NCBI GenBank assembly: GCA_944391505.1
Contig: CALXTV010000006.1
Coordinates: 1-64,000 of the forward strand
Length of the DNA stretch: 64,000 nt
Reading direction: 5' to 3'
Source of the DNA: an uncultured Alphaproteobacteria bacterium
GTDB taxonomy: Bacteria > Pseudomonadota > Alphaproteobacteria > RF32 > CAG-239
Position numbers and translations under genes: made by a program. The notes beneath the pieces are model-generated. The model worked only from the letters and a program-made list of their open reading frames with translations, was not told the origin of the DNA and did no database searches. Below are positions 26,959-36,159 of the stretch, piece by piece (positions within the stretch are counted from its first letter, which is position 1; each line of letters opens with the position of its first letter).

Positions 26959-27867
26959 ATGAACGAAAAGAAAAGAGAATTGATTTGGCATTATGCCAAT
27001 TTGATTCATGAAAACTTGTGTTTGAAAACCGACTGCCTTGATAAAGACGGCAAGTTGGTAAGTGTGAAATACGTGGCCTGCATTGACGACGACCCTAAAT
27101 CGGCGGTTTATGCGGCCTGGTTGTATCATAAGGCTGTTTCCGAAGGGCAGCATCCGCAGGTTTTGTGCGTCGGCGGTTTAGGATTGCTTTCCGCCCACCT
27201 GAAACCCAAAGATGTAGTTTTCTATTCGGAAGGGATACGTTTGGCGGAAGTTTGTATTGATTTGGGCGTTCCGATTGAAAATATCGTCATTTTGGACAAA
27301 GGCAGAAACAGCGGCGAAAATGTCCGAGACATAGCCTCTCAGATGATCAGAGATCCGGGCAATGTCGTTTTTGCCGTTACCAAGCGTTTGTCGCTACGAT
27401 GGGAACGAACTTTCAAAAAGCAAATTTCCGAACAAATGGCAAAGCAGATGAGCCAAAAGTATTGTCAGCAATATAATCCCGAAATGATAAACGCACCGAA
27501 GGATTATTATTACGTTATTGACGAAACTTTGGAAGAAGCCTGCTGCTGGATGAACGGCAAACGTATTGGCAATTGTCAGATGATGTTTCACGAACTGGCC
27601 AGCATCTATGACCGTTGTGTCAGATATGCCGGAACTTTTCAACTTCCTCTGGAGTTTGAGGTTTCCGACGAAGTGAAAAAAGCTGCCGATTATATGGCTG
27701 GGCATTATCGTATTAAAAACGGCAAAATGGGTTTACGGGAAATTTGTCAGTATGTTTACCTGTTGGCATCTCTCCAAAAACATTTGCCGGACATGCAAAA
27801 AGAACAAAATAACACAATCGCCGAAAAACAGCGTGAGTTTACCGCTGAATTTGGCATAAAATTTTAA
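26959..27867 (+). CDS. DUF218 / YdcF-like protein, 302 aa
   Basis: The central part follows the DUF218 layout. HPQVLCVGGLG resembles the first nucleotide-binding loop, SEGIRLAEVCIDLGVPIENIVILDKGRNSGENVRDI is the family hallmark, and FAVTKRLSLRWERTF follows. Members include SanA, ElyC and YdcF, thought to affect envelope or polysaccharide homeostasis. Here the protein has no signal peptide or membrane segment, and its C-terminus is a long helical extension, so it is probably cytoplasmic. The start is taken at ATG 26959 (MNEKKREL), a non-SD start; residue 5 of the longer frame is an alternative. The next gene begins 4 bases after the stop. Confidence 0.7.
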   Translation: MNEKKRELIWHYANLIHENLCLKTDCLDKDGKLVSVKYVACIDDDPKSAVYAAWLYHKAVSEGQHPQVLCVGGLGLLSAHLKPKDVVFYSEGIRLAEVCIDLGVPIENIVILDKGRNSGENVRDIASQMIRDPGNVVFAVTKRLSLRWERTFKKQISEQMAKQMSQKYCQQYNPEMINAPKDYYYVIDETLEEACCWMNGKRIGNCQMMFHELASIYDRCVRYAGTFQLPLEFEVSDEVKKAADYMAGHYRIKNGKMGLREICQYVYLLASLQKHLPDMQKEQNNTIAEKQREFTAEFGIKF

Positions 27868-27871
27868 AGTT

Positions 27872-28198
27872 ATGAACCAGATTGAATTAGTAGAAGCACT
27901 GACTCAAAAGGGGTACAGTGCAGGTTTTTCCGGCACTTTGCTGGTTGTCACGGTAAACGGACGTCCGGATGTTCCCGTTGTTGTCCGCACCAAAATGAAC
28001 TATTCCAGGTCGCTGCCCGTGTTTATAAAATTTCGCAACAAAGATATTGAACCGATTTATTATGGCAGCGTCCTTGCCATTGCGAAAATTATCAGCAAGT
28101 TTGGCTGTGGCGCTAATATGGTTTGTTGCTGGAAAGCCGACAAAAAGATTGATTATGAAGAGCTGGAAGATTTCCTGCGTGAGCTTCATAATCGCTAG
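27872..28198 (+). CDS. Hypothetical protein, 108 aa
   Basis: This soluble protein starts four bases after the DUF218-like gene and is likely cotranscribed. It is beta-rich near the N-terminus (YSAGFSGTLLVVTVNGRPDVPVVVRTKM), then alternates helices (VLAIAKIISKFG) and acidic segments (YEELEDFLREL). No family is recognised. Tight linkage suggests it works with the DUF218-like protein. A bidirectional terminator follows. Confidence 0.6.
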   Translation: MNQIELVEALTQKGYSAGFSGTLLVVTVNGRPDVPVVVRTKMNYSRSLPVFIKFRNKDIEPIYYGSVLAIAKIISKFGCGANMVCCWKADKKIDYEELEDFLRELHNR

Positions 28199-28215
28199 AC
28201 CCTGATTAAGGTCGC

Positions 28216-28263
28216 AAAAAAAAGCGGTTCGGTTGTCTTTAGACATCGAACCGCCTTTTTTTT
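28216..28263. terminator. Bidirectional terminator
   Basis: GCGGTTCG and CGAACCGC form the stem base, with a nested TGTCT/AGACA hairpin in the loop and A-run and T-run on either side. It serves both converging genes. Confidence 0.8.
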
Positions 28264-29752
28264 AGTTCAAAGGTACAATGCCGCGAGCCAGAGCATATAT
28301 GGCCCACAAGGCAATGACAATTAAAAAGGAGGCAATAACGCCTTCGCCGGTCGTAAAAGTGCGCTGACCGGGGGCAAACTGGTGCCGTGCCCATATATAA
28401 ACCGGAATTCCCAAAGCCATGAAAATCACGGCCATCAGCAGGTAATTCAAACCGGCGGCATAAATCAGCCACAGGGCATAAATCGAACCGATGATTGCCG
28501 AAAACAGGGCTGCCGAACGACGGATATAAATTCCGTTCGGATACTCGCCGTCTTCACAGACTTTCCATAAATAGGCGCAGCTTGAAAAATATGCCGGCAG
28601 CACCATGACGCTGGTAATACTCAACATGGTGTTCCAGGCGTTGTTTGAAAAATAAACCAGCAAAATGAAAAGCTGCATCAGCGCACTGGTCACCCACAAC
28701 GAAATTGAAGGTGCCTGATTTTCGTTTTCTTTGGCAAATTCTTTGGGAAACGTGCCGTTCTCGGCCGCAGCCTGCGGAATTTGCGCCGTGACCATTGTCC
28801 AGGCCAGCCAGCTTGTCAGCACCGAAACCAACAGTCCGATATTCATCAGCCAGGCACCCCACGGACCGACGATTTTTTCCAAAATTCCGGCCGTGGAAGG
28901 ATTGGCGACGGTTGCCAGTTCGGCTTGCGTCATAAATCCGAAAGGCATCAACGACAGCAAAACATAGATAATCAGGCAGCCCAGAAAACCGAGCACAGTG
29001 GCGCGCCCGACAGCTTTGGGGTTGGACGCGTGTTTAGACATCACAACGGCGCCTTCAATACCGATGAAGGCCCACAGCGTAACCAGCATTGTGCTTTTAA
29101 TTTGCGTGGAAAGACCGCCGATTTTGGCTTTGGTTGCCATTTGTTCTCCCCAGAAGTCGAAGTCAAATTTGGAAAACTGAAAGACAAACAACAAAATCAG
29201 GATAAACAGAATCAGCGGAACAATTTTGGCGATTGTGCCGATGAGGTTGATAACCGTTGCCTGTTTGATACCGCGCAAAACCAAAAAGTTGAAGCCCCAG
29301 ATGAGTATGGAACCGCCGACAATCGACAGCAGATTGTTGCCGCCGGCAAAATAAGGCGGAAAGAAATAGTTGAGGGCATCCATGGTAATGACGGCATAAC
29401 CGACGTTTCCGCATATCTGGCACAACCAGTAAGACCAGCCGATGGTAAAACCGACATACGGTCCGAAACCTTCGCGGCTGTACATATAAATACCGGCGGT
29501 CAGATCCGGCTTAATGGTCGAAAGAATACGAAAAGTGTTGGCGATGAAAAAAACGCCGAAACCAGTAATAACCCAGGCCAGAAGAACGGCTCCGGCAGAG
29601 GCGCCGGCCGCCATGTTTTGCGGCAGCGAATAAATGCCGCCGCCGATCATTGAGCTGATGACGATACTGGCCAGCGCCAACACGCCGAGTCCCGATTTTG
29701 TTCCGCCGGCTTTATCCGCAGCCGCGGCGGAAATATTTTTTTTGTCAGCCAT
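28262..29752 (-). CDS. APC-family amino-acid antiporter (arginine/agmatine-type)
   Basis: This 496-residue APC superfamily permease has about 12 hydrophobic helices. The first begins [19 protein letters not shown], with the family's GGGI substrate loop. [27 protein letters not shown], the amine-binding helix-6 region, is also typical. It lies in the same direction as, and 94 bases downstream of, a pyruvoyl-dependent arginine decarboxylase. The pair matches the AaxC/AaxB arrangement, so arginine in / agmatine out exchange is the likely reaction. The start follows TTGAGGAAAAAACA. Specificity is inferred from the neighbour, not seen in the sequence. Confidence 0.85.
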   Translation of the reverse strand: MADKKNISAAAADKAGGTKSGLGVLALASIVISSMIGGGIYSLPQNMAAGASAGAVLLAWVITGFGVFFIANTFRILSTIKPDLTAGIYMYSREGFGPYVGFTIGWSYWLCQICGNVGYAVITMDALNYFFPPYFAGGNNLLSIVGGSILIWGFNFLVLRGIKQATVINLIGTIAKIVPLILFILILLFVFQFSKFDFDFWGEQMATKAKIGGLSTQIKSTMLVTLWAFIGIEGAVVMSKHASNPKAVGRATVLGFLGCLIIYVLLSLMPFGFMTQAELATVANPSTAGILEKIVGPWGAWLMNIGLLVSVLTSWLAWTMVTAQIPQAAAENGTFPKEFAKENENQAPSISLWVTSALMQLFILLVYFSNNAWNTMLSITSVMVLPAYFSSCAYLWKVCEDGEYPNGIYIRRSAALFSAIIGSIYALWLIYAAGLNYLLMAVIFMALGIPVYIWARHQFAPGQRTFTTGEGVIASFLIVIALWAIYALARGIVPLN

Positions 29753-29846
29753 TGTTTTTTCCTCAAATGATTATCAAAAGCGATTAAGGCGGAGCAGAGA
29801 AAAAACTGCTCAGCCTTGTTTTCGGCAGCAGAATGATTCCCGAGGC

Positions 29847-30434
29847 CTATGCCTTGGCCGGTTCCGCATGCTCAAAGTTCAGAAAACCGAGCGCGGTCAG
29901 ACTGTAGCCGAACTGCTGTGTAATGTTGATATAGTTATGCCACAGCTGGAAGTCTGAGTGTTTTTCGACACCGCGGATATCCAGCTCATGCTGTAGCGAC
30001 TTGTTCAGCCACATTTCGGCATGTCCTCTGGCAATTTCATCGTCAATGAAAGTGTCGAAATATTCGACGTATTCGGCAGCCCAGCCGCCGATAAGCTCAC
30101 CGTTCTTATCCTTTCCCCAGCAAACACCCAAACCGGTGGCAATGGCTTTATGATTGTCGCGGCTGGCGCCGTTTCCGGCCATAATGACTTCCAGAACCGC
30201 ACCGTGTTTGAATTGTTTGACAATCTGGTCGTTCAGCGGAACGATTTTGCCGAACAGTTCTTTTGGCAAAACCGAAGTATAGGGAACGACGTTGAAATTT
30301 TCGATTTTTGCCTGCATCAGAGCCGAGTCATAACAAAAAGTTTCAAAAGGCTGGGGCGGAATACCTTCGTCGGCTTGTCCGACACCGCCGGTAATAAAAG
30401 CAAAAGTAGGGTAGCGTACACCTTCAGTCATCAT
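29847..30434 (-). CDS. Pyruvoyl-dependent arginine decarboxylase
   Basis: This 195-residue protein fits the PvlArgDC family, which self-cleaves at Ser to create a pyruvoyl group and decarboxylates arginine to agmatine and CO2. The motif [17 protein letters not shown] places the cleavage at Thr53-Ser54, as Thr-Ser in Chlamydia Aax[15 protein letters not shown] carries the downstream acid residue, and the N-terminal [18 protein letters not shown] is typical. The start at ATG 30434 follows AAGGAG; the longer frame upstream is rejected because it overlaps the promoter. It is followed by the antiporter gene. The role is acid tolerance or arginine use, inferred from the pairing. Confidence 0.9.
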   Translation of the reverse strand: MMTEGVRYPTFAFITGGVGQADEGIPPQPFETFCYDSALMQAKIENFNVVPYTSVLPKELFGKIVPLNDQIVKQFKHGAVLEVIMAGNGASRDNHKAIATGLGVCWGKDKNGELIGGWAAEYVEYFDTFIDDEIARGHAEMWLNKSLQHELDIRGVEKHSDFQLWHNYINITQQFGYSLTALGFLNFEHAEPAKA

Positions 30435-30479
30435 GTTTCTCCTTAAAATATTTTTCATTGTAAATATTGAGTTGGAAAG

Positions 30480-30504
30480 ATTATGCGCTATTAGAACTAA
30501 TAGC
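30480..30504. promoter_or_regulatory. Perfect 18-bp palindrome between the divergent decarboxylase and efflux genes
   Basis: GCTATTAGAACTAATAGC (30487-30504) is an exact 8+2+8 inverted repeat. A possible -10 box for the leftward decarboxylase (CATAAT, plus-strand ATTATG at 30480-30485) lies beside it. The palindrome therefore sits where the -35/-10 spacer would be, a common place for dimeric repressors such as TetR-type. It is a candidate operator; the regulator gene is not in the window. Confidence 0.6.
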
Positions 30505-30629
30505 CGGATTTGCTTTTTCAATGCCTGCTTCTTAAAACATTCAGACATATCCACACAATCGGATTAGTGTTGTATTTTCGCCAAATCAGAGTATTTTTTT
30601 CATATAAATTAACATTTCGGGGAAAAAAT

Positions 30630-32144
30630 ATGTTAGCATCTAAATTATTTGTCATAACTGTTGCTTTTCTGGCCTTGAGCGGTTGTAAAGACGAAAAAAA
30701 TCAGCAGAGTGCGTCATCTTCTTCCGTTCCGGTCGTTCAGGCCGTCAGAGTCGAACCCCACGATATTCCGCTGAGTTTTGAATATGCCGCCCGGGTTCAG
30801 GGCTCAAAGGAAACGGAAGTGCGTGCCCGCGTCGGCGGTATTTTGCTCAAACGCAATTATGTTGAGGGCTCAAAGGTCAAAGAAGGCGATGTTTTGTTTC
30901 AGATAGACCCCGAACCTTTTGAAGTCGAGTTGCTGCAGGCCAAGGCCGAGCTTTCGCAGAATGAAGCCAACCTGAAAGCGGCAGAAACCCAATGGGAACG
31001 CATTTCAAAACTGTTTAACGAACGGATTGTCAGCGAAAAGTCCCGTGACGAGGCTCGGGCTGATCTCGACGCCCTGAGAGCCAGCACCGCATTGGCCGAA
31101 GCCAAGGTAAAATCTGCTCAGCTTAATCTGAACTACACAACAGTACGCGCGCCCATCAGCGGCATAACCAGCATGGAAACCCAAAGCGAGGGCTCACTGA
31201 TAGCCGTCAATGCCCCGATGACGACCATTACCCAGTTTAATCCGGCTTATGTTATCTTTTCGGCTTCGGAAAATGAAATTTTTAAGCTCGGTTCCATGGT
31301 TGAGCAGGGACTTATTGTCAACCCTCGTCATTCCAAAACCGTTTATGCGCAGGTCAAATACGGCAGCGGCAAGATTTATGAACATGATGGTGAAATCAAT
31401 TTTGTTAATCCGGGCATTGATGAAACAACCGGCACGTTAAAGCTCAGAGCCGTTTTCCCTAATCCGGAAAACCGCCTGGTTCCGGGACAGTTTGTTCGTC
31501 TGGTTCTTGAAGGTCTTATCCGCAAAAACGCCATCATTGTTCCGCAGGAAGCGGTTATGCAGGGAGCGGACGGTTCGGTTGTCTACCGCATAAATTCGCA
31601 GGGGATTGTTGAATCCGTTCCGGTTCAGGTCGGTTTGACCACACCAGACGGCAGTTGGATTATTGATAAAGGGTTGAACACCGGCGATGTCGTTATCGTT
31701 AACGGAATTATGAAAGTCCGTCCGGGAACGCCTGCTGAAGCCGAAATTAAGGAACTTCCGGTTCCGGTTGTCCCCGCTGTTTCCGAACCGGCAGAAACGG
31801 TTCCGGCCGATGAAGAAGAAAAACCGGCTTTCGTTTCGGAAGAAGCTTCCCCGGCGGCTGATGTCGAACAGGCGGAAACCGAACCTGTTGAAGAAGGCTT
31901 CATCGCCGTAAAAGATACAGAAAAAGAAACTGCGCCGGAAGCAGCCGCGCCTGCAGTTCGCGAGGAGGGAATTATGGCTGTTGAAGAAAAACAGCCGTCC
32001 AAAGAAGAAAATATCATTATTCTGGAAGAAATCCCGGCAGATGAGGAAGAACCGGCATTTGAAGAAGACGATGCCGCCGATGCTGGCGTTTATACGGACA
32101 AAGTCCTCTCCCGCGCGGAACAAAACGAACTTTTTGCCGGATAA
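30630..32144 (+). CDS. RND efflux periplasmic adaptor lipoprotein with a long acidic tail
   Basis: The signal sequence ends in the lipobox LSGC with Cys19 lipidation. The membrane-fusion-protein core follows: LPLSF-like start, VRARVGGILLKRNYVEGSKVKEGDVLFQIDPEPFE, a coiled-coil hairpin (residues ~105-165), YTTVRAPISG and the beta-barrel (PGQFVRLVLEG...). From about residue 400 to 504 it adds an acidic, Pro/Ala-rich tail (PADEEEKPAF, EEEPAFEEDDAADAG) not typical of AcrA-type adaptors. The start at 30630 follows CGGGGAAAAA. The next gene, the RND pump, begins 16 bases after the stop. It links pump and outer-membrane channel; no TolC-like gene is present here. Confidence 0.92.
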   Translation: MLASKLFVITVAFLALSGCKDEKNQQSASSSSVPVVQAVRVEPHDIPLSFEYAARVQGSKETEVRARVGGILLKRNYVEGSKVKEGDVLFQIDPEPFEVELLQAKAELSQNEANLKAAETQWERISKLFNERIVSEKSRDEARADLDALRASTALAEAKVKSAQLNLNYTTVRAPISGITSMETQSEGSLIAVNAPMTTITQFNPAYVIFSASENEIFKLGSMVEQGLIVNPRHSKTVYAQVKYGSGKIYEHDGEINFVNPGIDETTGTLKLRAVFPNPENRLVPGQFVRLVLEGLIRKNAIIVPQEAVMQGADGSVVYRINSQGIVESVPVQVGLTTPDGSWIIDKGLNTGDVVIVNGIMKVRPGTPAEAEIKELPVPVVPAVSEPAETVPADEEEKPAFVSEEASPAADVEQAETEPVEEGFIAVKDTEKETAPEAAAPAVREEGIMAVEEKQPSKEENIIILEEIPADEEEPAFEEDDAADAGVYTDKVLSRAEQNELFAG

Positions 32145-32160
32145 CCAATAAGGAACAGCC

Positions 32161-35100
32161 ATGTTTTCAAGATTTTTCATTAACCGCCCGATTTTTGCGA
32201 CGGTTATTTCTCTGGTAATTGTTTTGGCCGGTCTTGTTTCAATGCAGGCTCTTCCGGTAGAGCAATACCCCGACATTGTACCGACCGAAATCCAGATTTC
32301 GGCAACTTACCCCGGCGCCACGGCCGAAGTCTTGGCCGATACGGTTGCCGCGCCGATTGAACAGGAAGTCAACGGCGTTAAAAACATGATATACATGTAT
32401 TCAAGCGCCACTTCCAGCGGTTATCTGACCATTGGCGTCGTTTTTGACATCGGAACGGATCCGGATCAGGCCACCATTGACGTCAACAACAAAGTTCAGG
32501 CGGCAACCGCAAAGCTTCCGTCCGAGGTTGTCAAACAGGGCGTGACCGTCAAACAGAAGTCCAACTCAATTTTACAGGTTGTAACCATGCGTTCGACCTC
32601 TGACCGCTATGACACGGTTTATGTTTCAAACTATGCGTTGCTTAATGTCCTTGACGAGATCAAACGTATTAAAGGCGTCGGCGATGCTTCGCTGTTTGCT
32701 TCGCAGGATTACTCGATGCGTATTTGGCTCAGCCCGGACAAGCTGGCGGATTATAACCTGACGCCGCAGGACGTAATTGCCGCCGTGCAGGAACAAAACT
32801 CCCAATTTGCGGCCGGTCAGTTTGGCCAGCAGCCGATGAGCGAGTATCTGCCGTATACTTATAGTGTCAATACCAAGGGAAGACTGGTTGACGAAAAAGA
32901 ATTCGGCAACATCATTCTCAAAAGCAACAACGACAGCGGCGCCATGCTCCGTCTGAAAGATGTTGCGCGAATTGAACTTGGCGCGCAGGATTACAGCGTT
33001 ACTTCAAAATTTAACGGCGAAGACAGCGTCGCTTTCGCCATTTATCTGCAGCCGGGAGCCAACGCGCTGGAAACGGCGGAATTGGTTAAAACCAAAATGG
33101 AAGAACTCTCCAAACGTTTCCCGGACGGCATTGTTTATGATATTCCGTATGATACGACCTTGTTCGTCAACGTTTCGATTAACGAGGTGGTTCATACGTT
33201 TTTTGAAGCCGTTTTGCTGGTTATTCTGGTCGTTTATCTGTTCTTGCAGAATTTCCGGGCGACGCTTATTCCGATTCTGGCAGTGCCCGTGTCGATTATC
33301 GGCGCCTTTGCCGGCATGTATCTGCTTGGTTTTTCAATCAATTTGTTAACCCTGTTCGGTCTTATTCTGGCCATCGGTATCGTCGTCGATGACGCGATTA
33401 TCGTTCTCGAAAACGTCGAACGTCTGATGAGCGAGGAGGGGCTGTCGCCGAAAGAAGCGGCAATCAAAGCCATGCAGGAAGTTTCCGGCCCGGTTGTCGC
33501 CGTGGCGCTGGTTCTGTCGTCCGTGTTCCTGCCGATTGCTTTTCTCGGCGGTATGACCGGTGTAATGTATCAGCAGTTTTCGGTTACGATTGCGATTTCC
33601 GTTCTGATTTCGGCGCTGGTTGCATTAACGCTGACGCCAGCGTTGTGCGCCCTGATAATCAGACCGCATCGGGAAGAGCATGAACCGGCGCGTTTTTTCC
33701 GCTGGTTCAATACCTTTTTCGAAAAAGTCACCGAATGGTATTTGGCCGGGGTCAGACTGTTTTTGCATTATCGCAAAATAGCCGTCCTCTGTTTTGTCGG
33801 CGTCATCTTGTGCATTGTGGCCTTGTTTAAGGTTGTTCCGGGCGGATTGGTGCCGATGGAAGATATGGGCAACCTGCTGATGGCTTATGATATGCCGCCG
33901 GCGTCTTCTCTGCCGCGAACAGAGAAGTTTACCAATGCCGTCTCTGCCGAGGTGGCCAAAAACCCTGATGTTGCCGATGTCTTGAATATTAACGGCTTCA
34001 ACATCTTGTCCGCGTCACAGAATACCTATTCCGGTGTCAGCTTCATTACACTTAAGGACTGGAATGAGCGCAAAGGCGACGCCAGTTCGGCCGATGCCCT
34101 GTCAAAAGTCTTTACGGGCATCGGCATGAGCCGTCCGGAAGGTATCGGCTATGCGTTCAGCATGCCGCCGATTATGGGATTGAGCATGACCGGCGGTTTT
34201 GAGGGATATATCCAGAACCGTGCCGGCAAAACCTCGGCCGAGCTGATGGATAAGGTCAATGAATTTATTGCGGCGGCCAATCAAAATCCGGCGCTGCAGA
34301 ATGTCAAAACCACGTTTTCGGTCTCCACGCCGCAGTACCGGATTGATCTGGATCGCGAAAAAGCGCGTATACTCAATGTTTCGATTGACGCGATTTATTC
34401 GGTTTTGCAGTCGACTTTCGGCAGCATGTACGTCAACGACTTTACCTATCTGGGACGCAACTTCCGCGTTACGCTTCAGTCGGAAGACAGATTCCGCCGC
34501 ACGCCGGAAGATTTGCGTTATGTTTACGTCAAGTCCAATTCCGGCGAGCTGATACCGATAAGTACGCTGATAAACGTTGAACGCGTGACCGGACCGGAAC
34601 TGGTCAACCGCTTCAACATCTTTCCCGCGGCAAAAATCATGGGCGACCCGGCACCGGGTTACAGCTCCGGCCAGGCGATTGCCGCCATGGAAGAAGTTGC
34701 CGACAAGGTTTTGGGCAGCGATTATTCCCTGTCGTGGGTCGGTTCCGCTTATCAGGAAAAACTGGCCGGCGGCGCCAGTACACAGGCTTTTGCCTTCGGT
34801 CTGATAATGATTTTCCTGATTTTGTCGGCACAATATGAGAAATGGTCGCTTCCTTTCGTCGTTTTGCTTTCGGTACCGTTTGCGGTGCTGGGCGCCTTGT
34901 TGGCCGTTTGGCTGCGCGGCATAGAAAACGATCTTTACTTCCAGGTCGGTCTGGTTACGTTGATTGGTCTGGCCGCCAAGAACGCCATCTTGATTGTCGA
35001 GTTTGCGGTTATGCAGGTTGAGGCCGGGCTCTCTTATGCCGAAGCGGCGGTCGAGGCAGCCAAACTGCGTTTCCGTCCGATTGTCATGACCTCGCTGGCA

Positions 35101-35286
35101 TTCACTTTCGGCATTTTGCCTTTGGCGGTTTCCACCGGCGCCGGAGCGGCCAGCCGTCACGCCATCGGTACCGGCATGATCGGCGGTATGCTGCTGTCAA
35201 CCTTTGTCGCCACTTTGTTTGTTCCGATGATGTTTGCCATTATCGGCGAAACCTTTGACAGAAAGAAAAAGGAGAAGAAACAGTGA
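32161..35286 (+). CDS. RND multidrug efflux transporter (AcrB-type permease)
   Basis: This 1041-residue hydrophobe/amphiphile efflux pump has the full AcrB layout. The first TM is FFINRPIFATVISLVIVLAGLVSM. The porter domains follow, then TM4 with the proton-relay pair Asp410-Asp411 (GIVVDDAIIVLENVER). The second half repeats the scheme, ending with GLVTLIGLAAKNAILIVEFA and LRFRPIVMTSLAFTFGI. It exports toxic compounds or metabolites using the proton gradient, in a trimer with the adaptor encoded just before it. The last codons overlap the cutA start by four bases (GTGA). The substrate cannot be read from sequence. Confidence 0.96.
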   Translation: MFSRFFINRPIFATVISLVIVLAGLVSMQALPVEQYPDIVPTEIQISATYPGATAEVLADTVAAPIEQEVNGVKNMIYMYSSATSSGYLTIGVVFDIGTDPDQATIDVNNKVQAATAKLPSEVVKQGVTVKQKSNSILQVVTMRSTSDRYDTVYVSNYALLNVLDEIKRIKGVGDASLFASQDYSMRIWLSPDKLADYNLTPQDVIAAVQEQNSQFAAGQFGQQPMSEYLPYTYSVNTKGRLVDEKEFGNIILKSNNDSGAMLRLKDVARIELGAQDYSVTSKFNGEDSVAFAIYLQPGANALETAELVKTKMEELSKRFPDGIVYDIPYDTTLFVNVSINEVVHTFFEAVLLVILVVYLFLQNFRATLIPILAVPVSIIGAFAGMYLLGFSINLLTLFGLILAIGIVVDDAIIVLENVERLMSEEGLSPKEAAIKAMQEVSGPVVAVALVLSSVFLPIAFLGGMTGVMYQQFSVTIAISVLISALVALTLTPALCALIIRPHREEHEPARFFRWFNTFFEKVTEWYLAGVRLFLHYRKIAVLCFVGVILCIVALFKVVPGGLVPMEDMGNLLMAYDMPPASSLPRTEKFTNAVSAEVAKNPDVADVLNINGFNILSASQNTYSGVSFITLKDWNERKGDASSADALSKVFTGIGMSRPEGIGYAFSMPPIMGLSMTGGFEGYIQNRAGKTSAELMDKVNEFIAAANQNPALQNVKTTFSVSTPQYRIDLDREKARILNVSIDAIYSVLQSTFGSMYVNDFTYLGRNFRVTLQSEDRFRRTPEDLRYVYVKSNSGELIPISTLINVERVTGPELVNRFNIFPAAKIMGDPAPGYSSGQAIAAMEEVADKVLGSDYSLSWVGSAYQEKLAGGASTQAFAFGLIMIFLILSAQYEKWSLPFVVLLSVPFAVLGALLAVWLRGIENDLYFQVGLVTLIGLAAKNAILIVEFAVMQVEAGLSYAEAAVEAAKLRFRPIVMTSLAFTFGILPLAVSTGAGAASRHAIGTGMIGGMLLSTFVATLFVPMMFAIIGETFDRKKKEKKQ

Positions 35287-35594
35287 GCAGAGCCGTCATT
35301 CTGACAATGGTTCCGGATAAAGGGCAGGGGCTGAAAATTGCCCGCTGCCTGGTGGAAGAAAGGCTGGCGGCCTGCGTAAACGTCATAGATAAGGCAACGT
35401 CGGTTTACCGCTGGCAGAACAAAGTCTGTGAAGAGGAAGAATATCTGCTGGTCATTAAGACCGAAGCCGCCAATTTTGACGAAATCAGAGACCGCATTTT
35501 CAAGCTTCATGACTATGAACTGCCGGAAGTCATAATGTTTCACATAGACAAAGGCGATGACGAATATCTGGCCTGGATTACGGCCAATAGCTGA
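35283..35594 (+). CDS. cutA: Divalent-cation tolerance protein CutA
   Basis: CutA is a small trimeric cytoplasmic protein with a ferredoxin-like fold. Motifs are VEERLAACVNVI, SVYRWQNKVCEEEEYLLVIKT and HDYELPEVIMF. The 103-residue length is typical. It starts with GTG, overlapping the RND stop codon, so it is translationally coupled to the pump. The link to metal tolerance is historical; its molecular function is not settled. A strong terminator follows. Confidence 0.95.
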   Translation: MSRAVILTMVPDKGQGLKIARCLVEERLAACVNVIDKATSVYRWQNKVCEEEEYLLVIKTEAANFDEIRDRIFKLHDYELPEVIMFHIDKGDDEYLAWITANS

Positions 35595-35595
35595 A

Positions 35596-35623
35596 AAAAT
35601 CCCTCTTCGGAGGGATTTTTTTT
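35596..35623 (+). terminator. Terminator of the RND/cutA operon
   Basis: AATCCCTC-TTCG-GAGGGATT ends in eight T, with a stable UUCG tetraloop. Confidence 0.9.
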
Positions 35624-36035
35624 GACTTTTTTACCATTTGTTAAACTCGGATGATGTACCTTACAGACAGTATTTTACAATTATAGATTATCTTCTGTCT
35701 TAAGCCTTTGTCCGTGTTGTTTTCATCGCTTTATTTGTTCTGTTTCCTCTTTAAACCGATGATTTTAACAACCGCATTATTTTTTGACTTCAAACATTTA
35801 GGTTGTCGGATAAATGTTTGCGAAAAAGCCTGATTCCCATTCACGCTTTTGTCTTGCGCTCCGTGTTCATTGCTCTGAACTGTCCGGAGAAGTCGACACG
35901 GCAGCATCTTGGTCATCTGACTTGTTTCGTAATTGCAAGTGCGAAACTTTTCGGAAGACACTCCCCATAAATTCAGTTCCGGCCGGACTGCTATTTATAA
36001 AAAATTAGTCGGTTGATTATTTTAGTATATATACT
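35624..36035. other. Gene-free stretch with small inverted repeats
   Basis: No convincing coding frame is seen. A perfect 9-bp inverted repeat (AAACATTTA...TAAATGTTT) lies near 35795-35825. A smaller repeat (GTTTCG...CGAAAC) lies near 35924-35946. A minus-strand frame of 76 codons (35731-35961) has biased composition and no ribosome-binding site, so I do not call it. It may contain an unrecognised RNA or a remnant. Confidence 0.5.
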
Positions 36036-36038
36036 GTC

Positions 36039-36086
36039 AAAAAACGCTTCACGTCAAAAAAAAACACGAAGCGTTTTTTTGTTTTT
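36039..36086. terminator. Bidirectional terminator-like hairpin
   Basis: AAAAAACGCTTC and GAAGCGTTTTTT can pair as a 12-bp stem with a 17-base A-rich loop. It insulates the leader RNA region from the stretch upstream. No protein gene directly precedes it. Confidence 0.6.
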
Positions 36087-36125
36087 AAATTATTCCTTTT
36101 CTTCTTTTGTTTGCAGAAAAAGCCG

Positions 36126-36153
36126 TTGCAAATTAGAAATCAGTCTTTATAAT
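36126..36153 (+). promoter_or_regulatory. Strong sigma-70-like promoter for the leader RNA
   Basis: TTGCAA (36126-36131), a 16-bp spacer and a perfect TATAAT (36148-36153) predict a transcript start near 36160, ahead of the structured RNA. Confidence 0.65.
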
Positions 36154-36159
36154 CGTCCT

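Noticed and set aside
35897-35946. Minus-strand sequence AAGTCAGATGACC...GCTGCCG, like the 3' end of a cobalamin riboswitch
   Set aside because: Only this part of the consensus is visible; the GCCACTG box and other conserved elements are missing, and no leftward gene follows.
35731-35961. 76-codon minus-strand frame
   Set aside because: Biased composition, no ribosome-binding site, no recognised family and no terminator.
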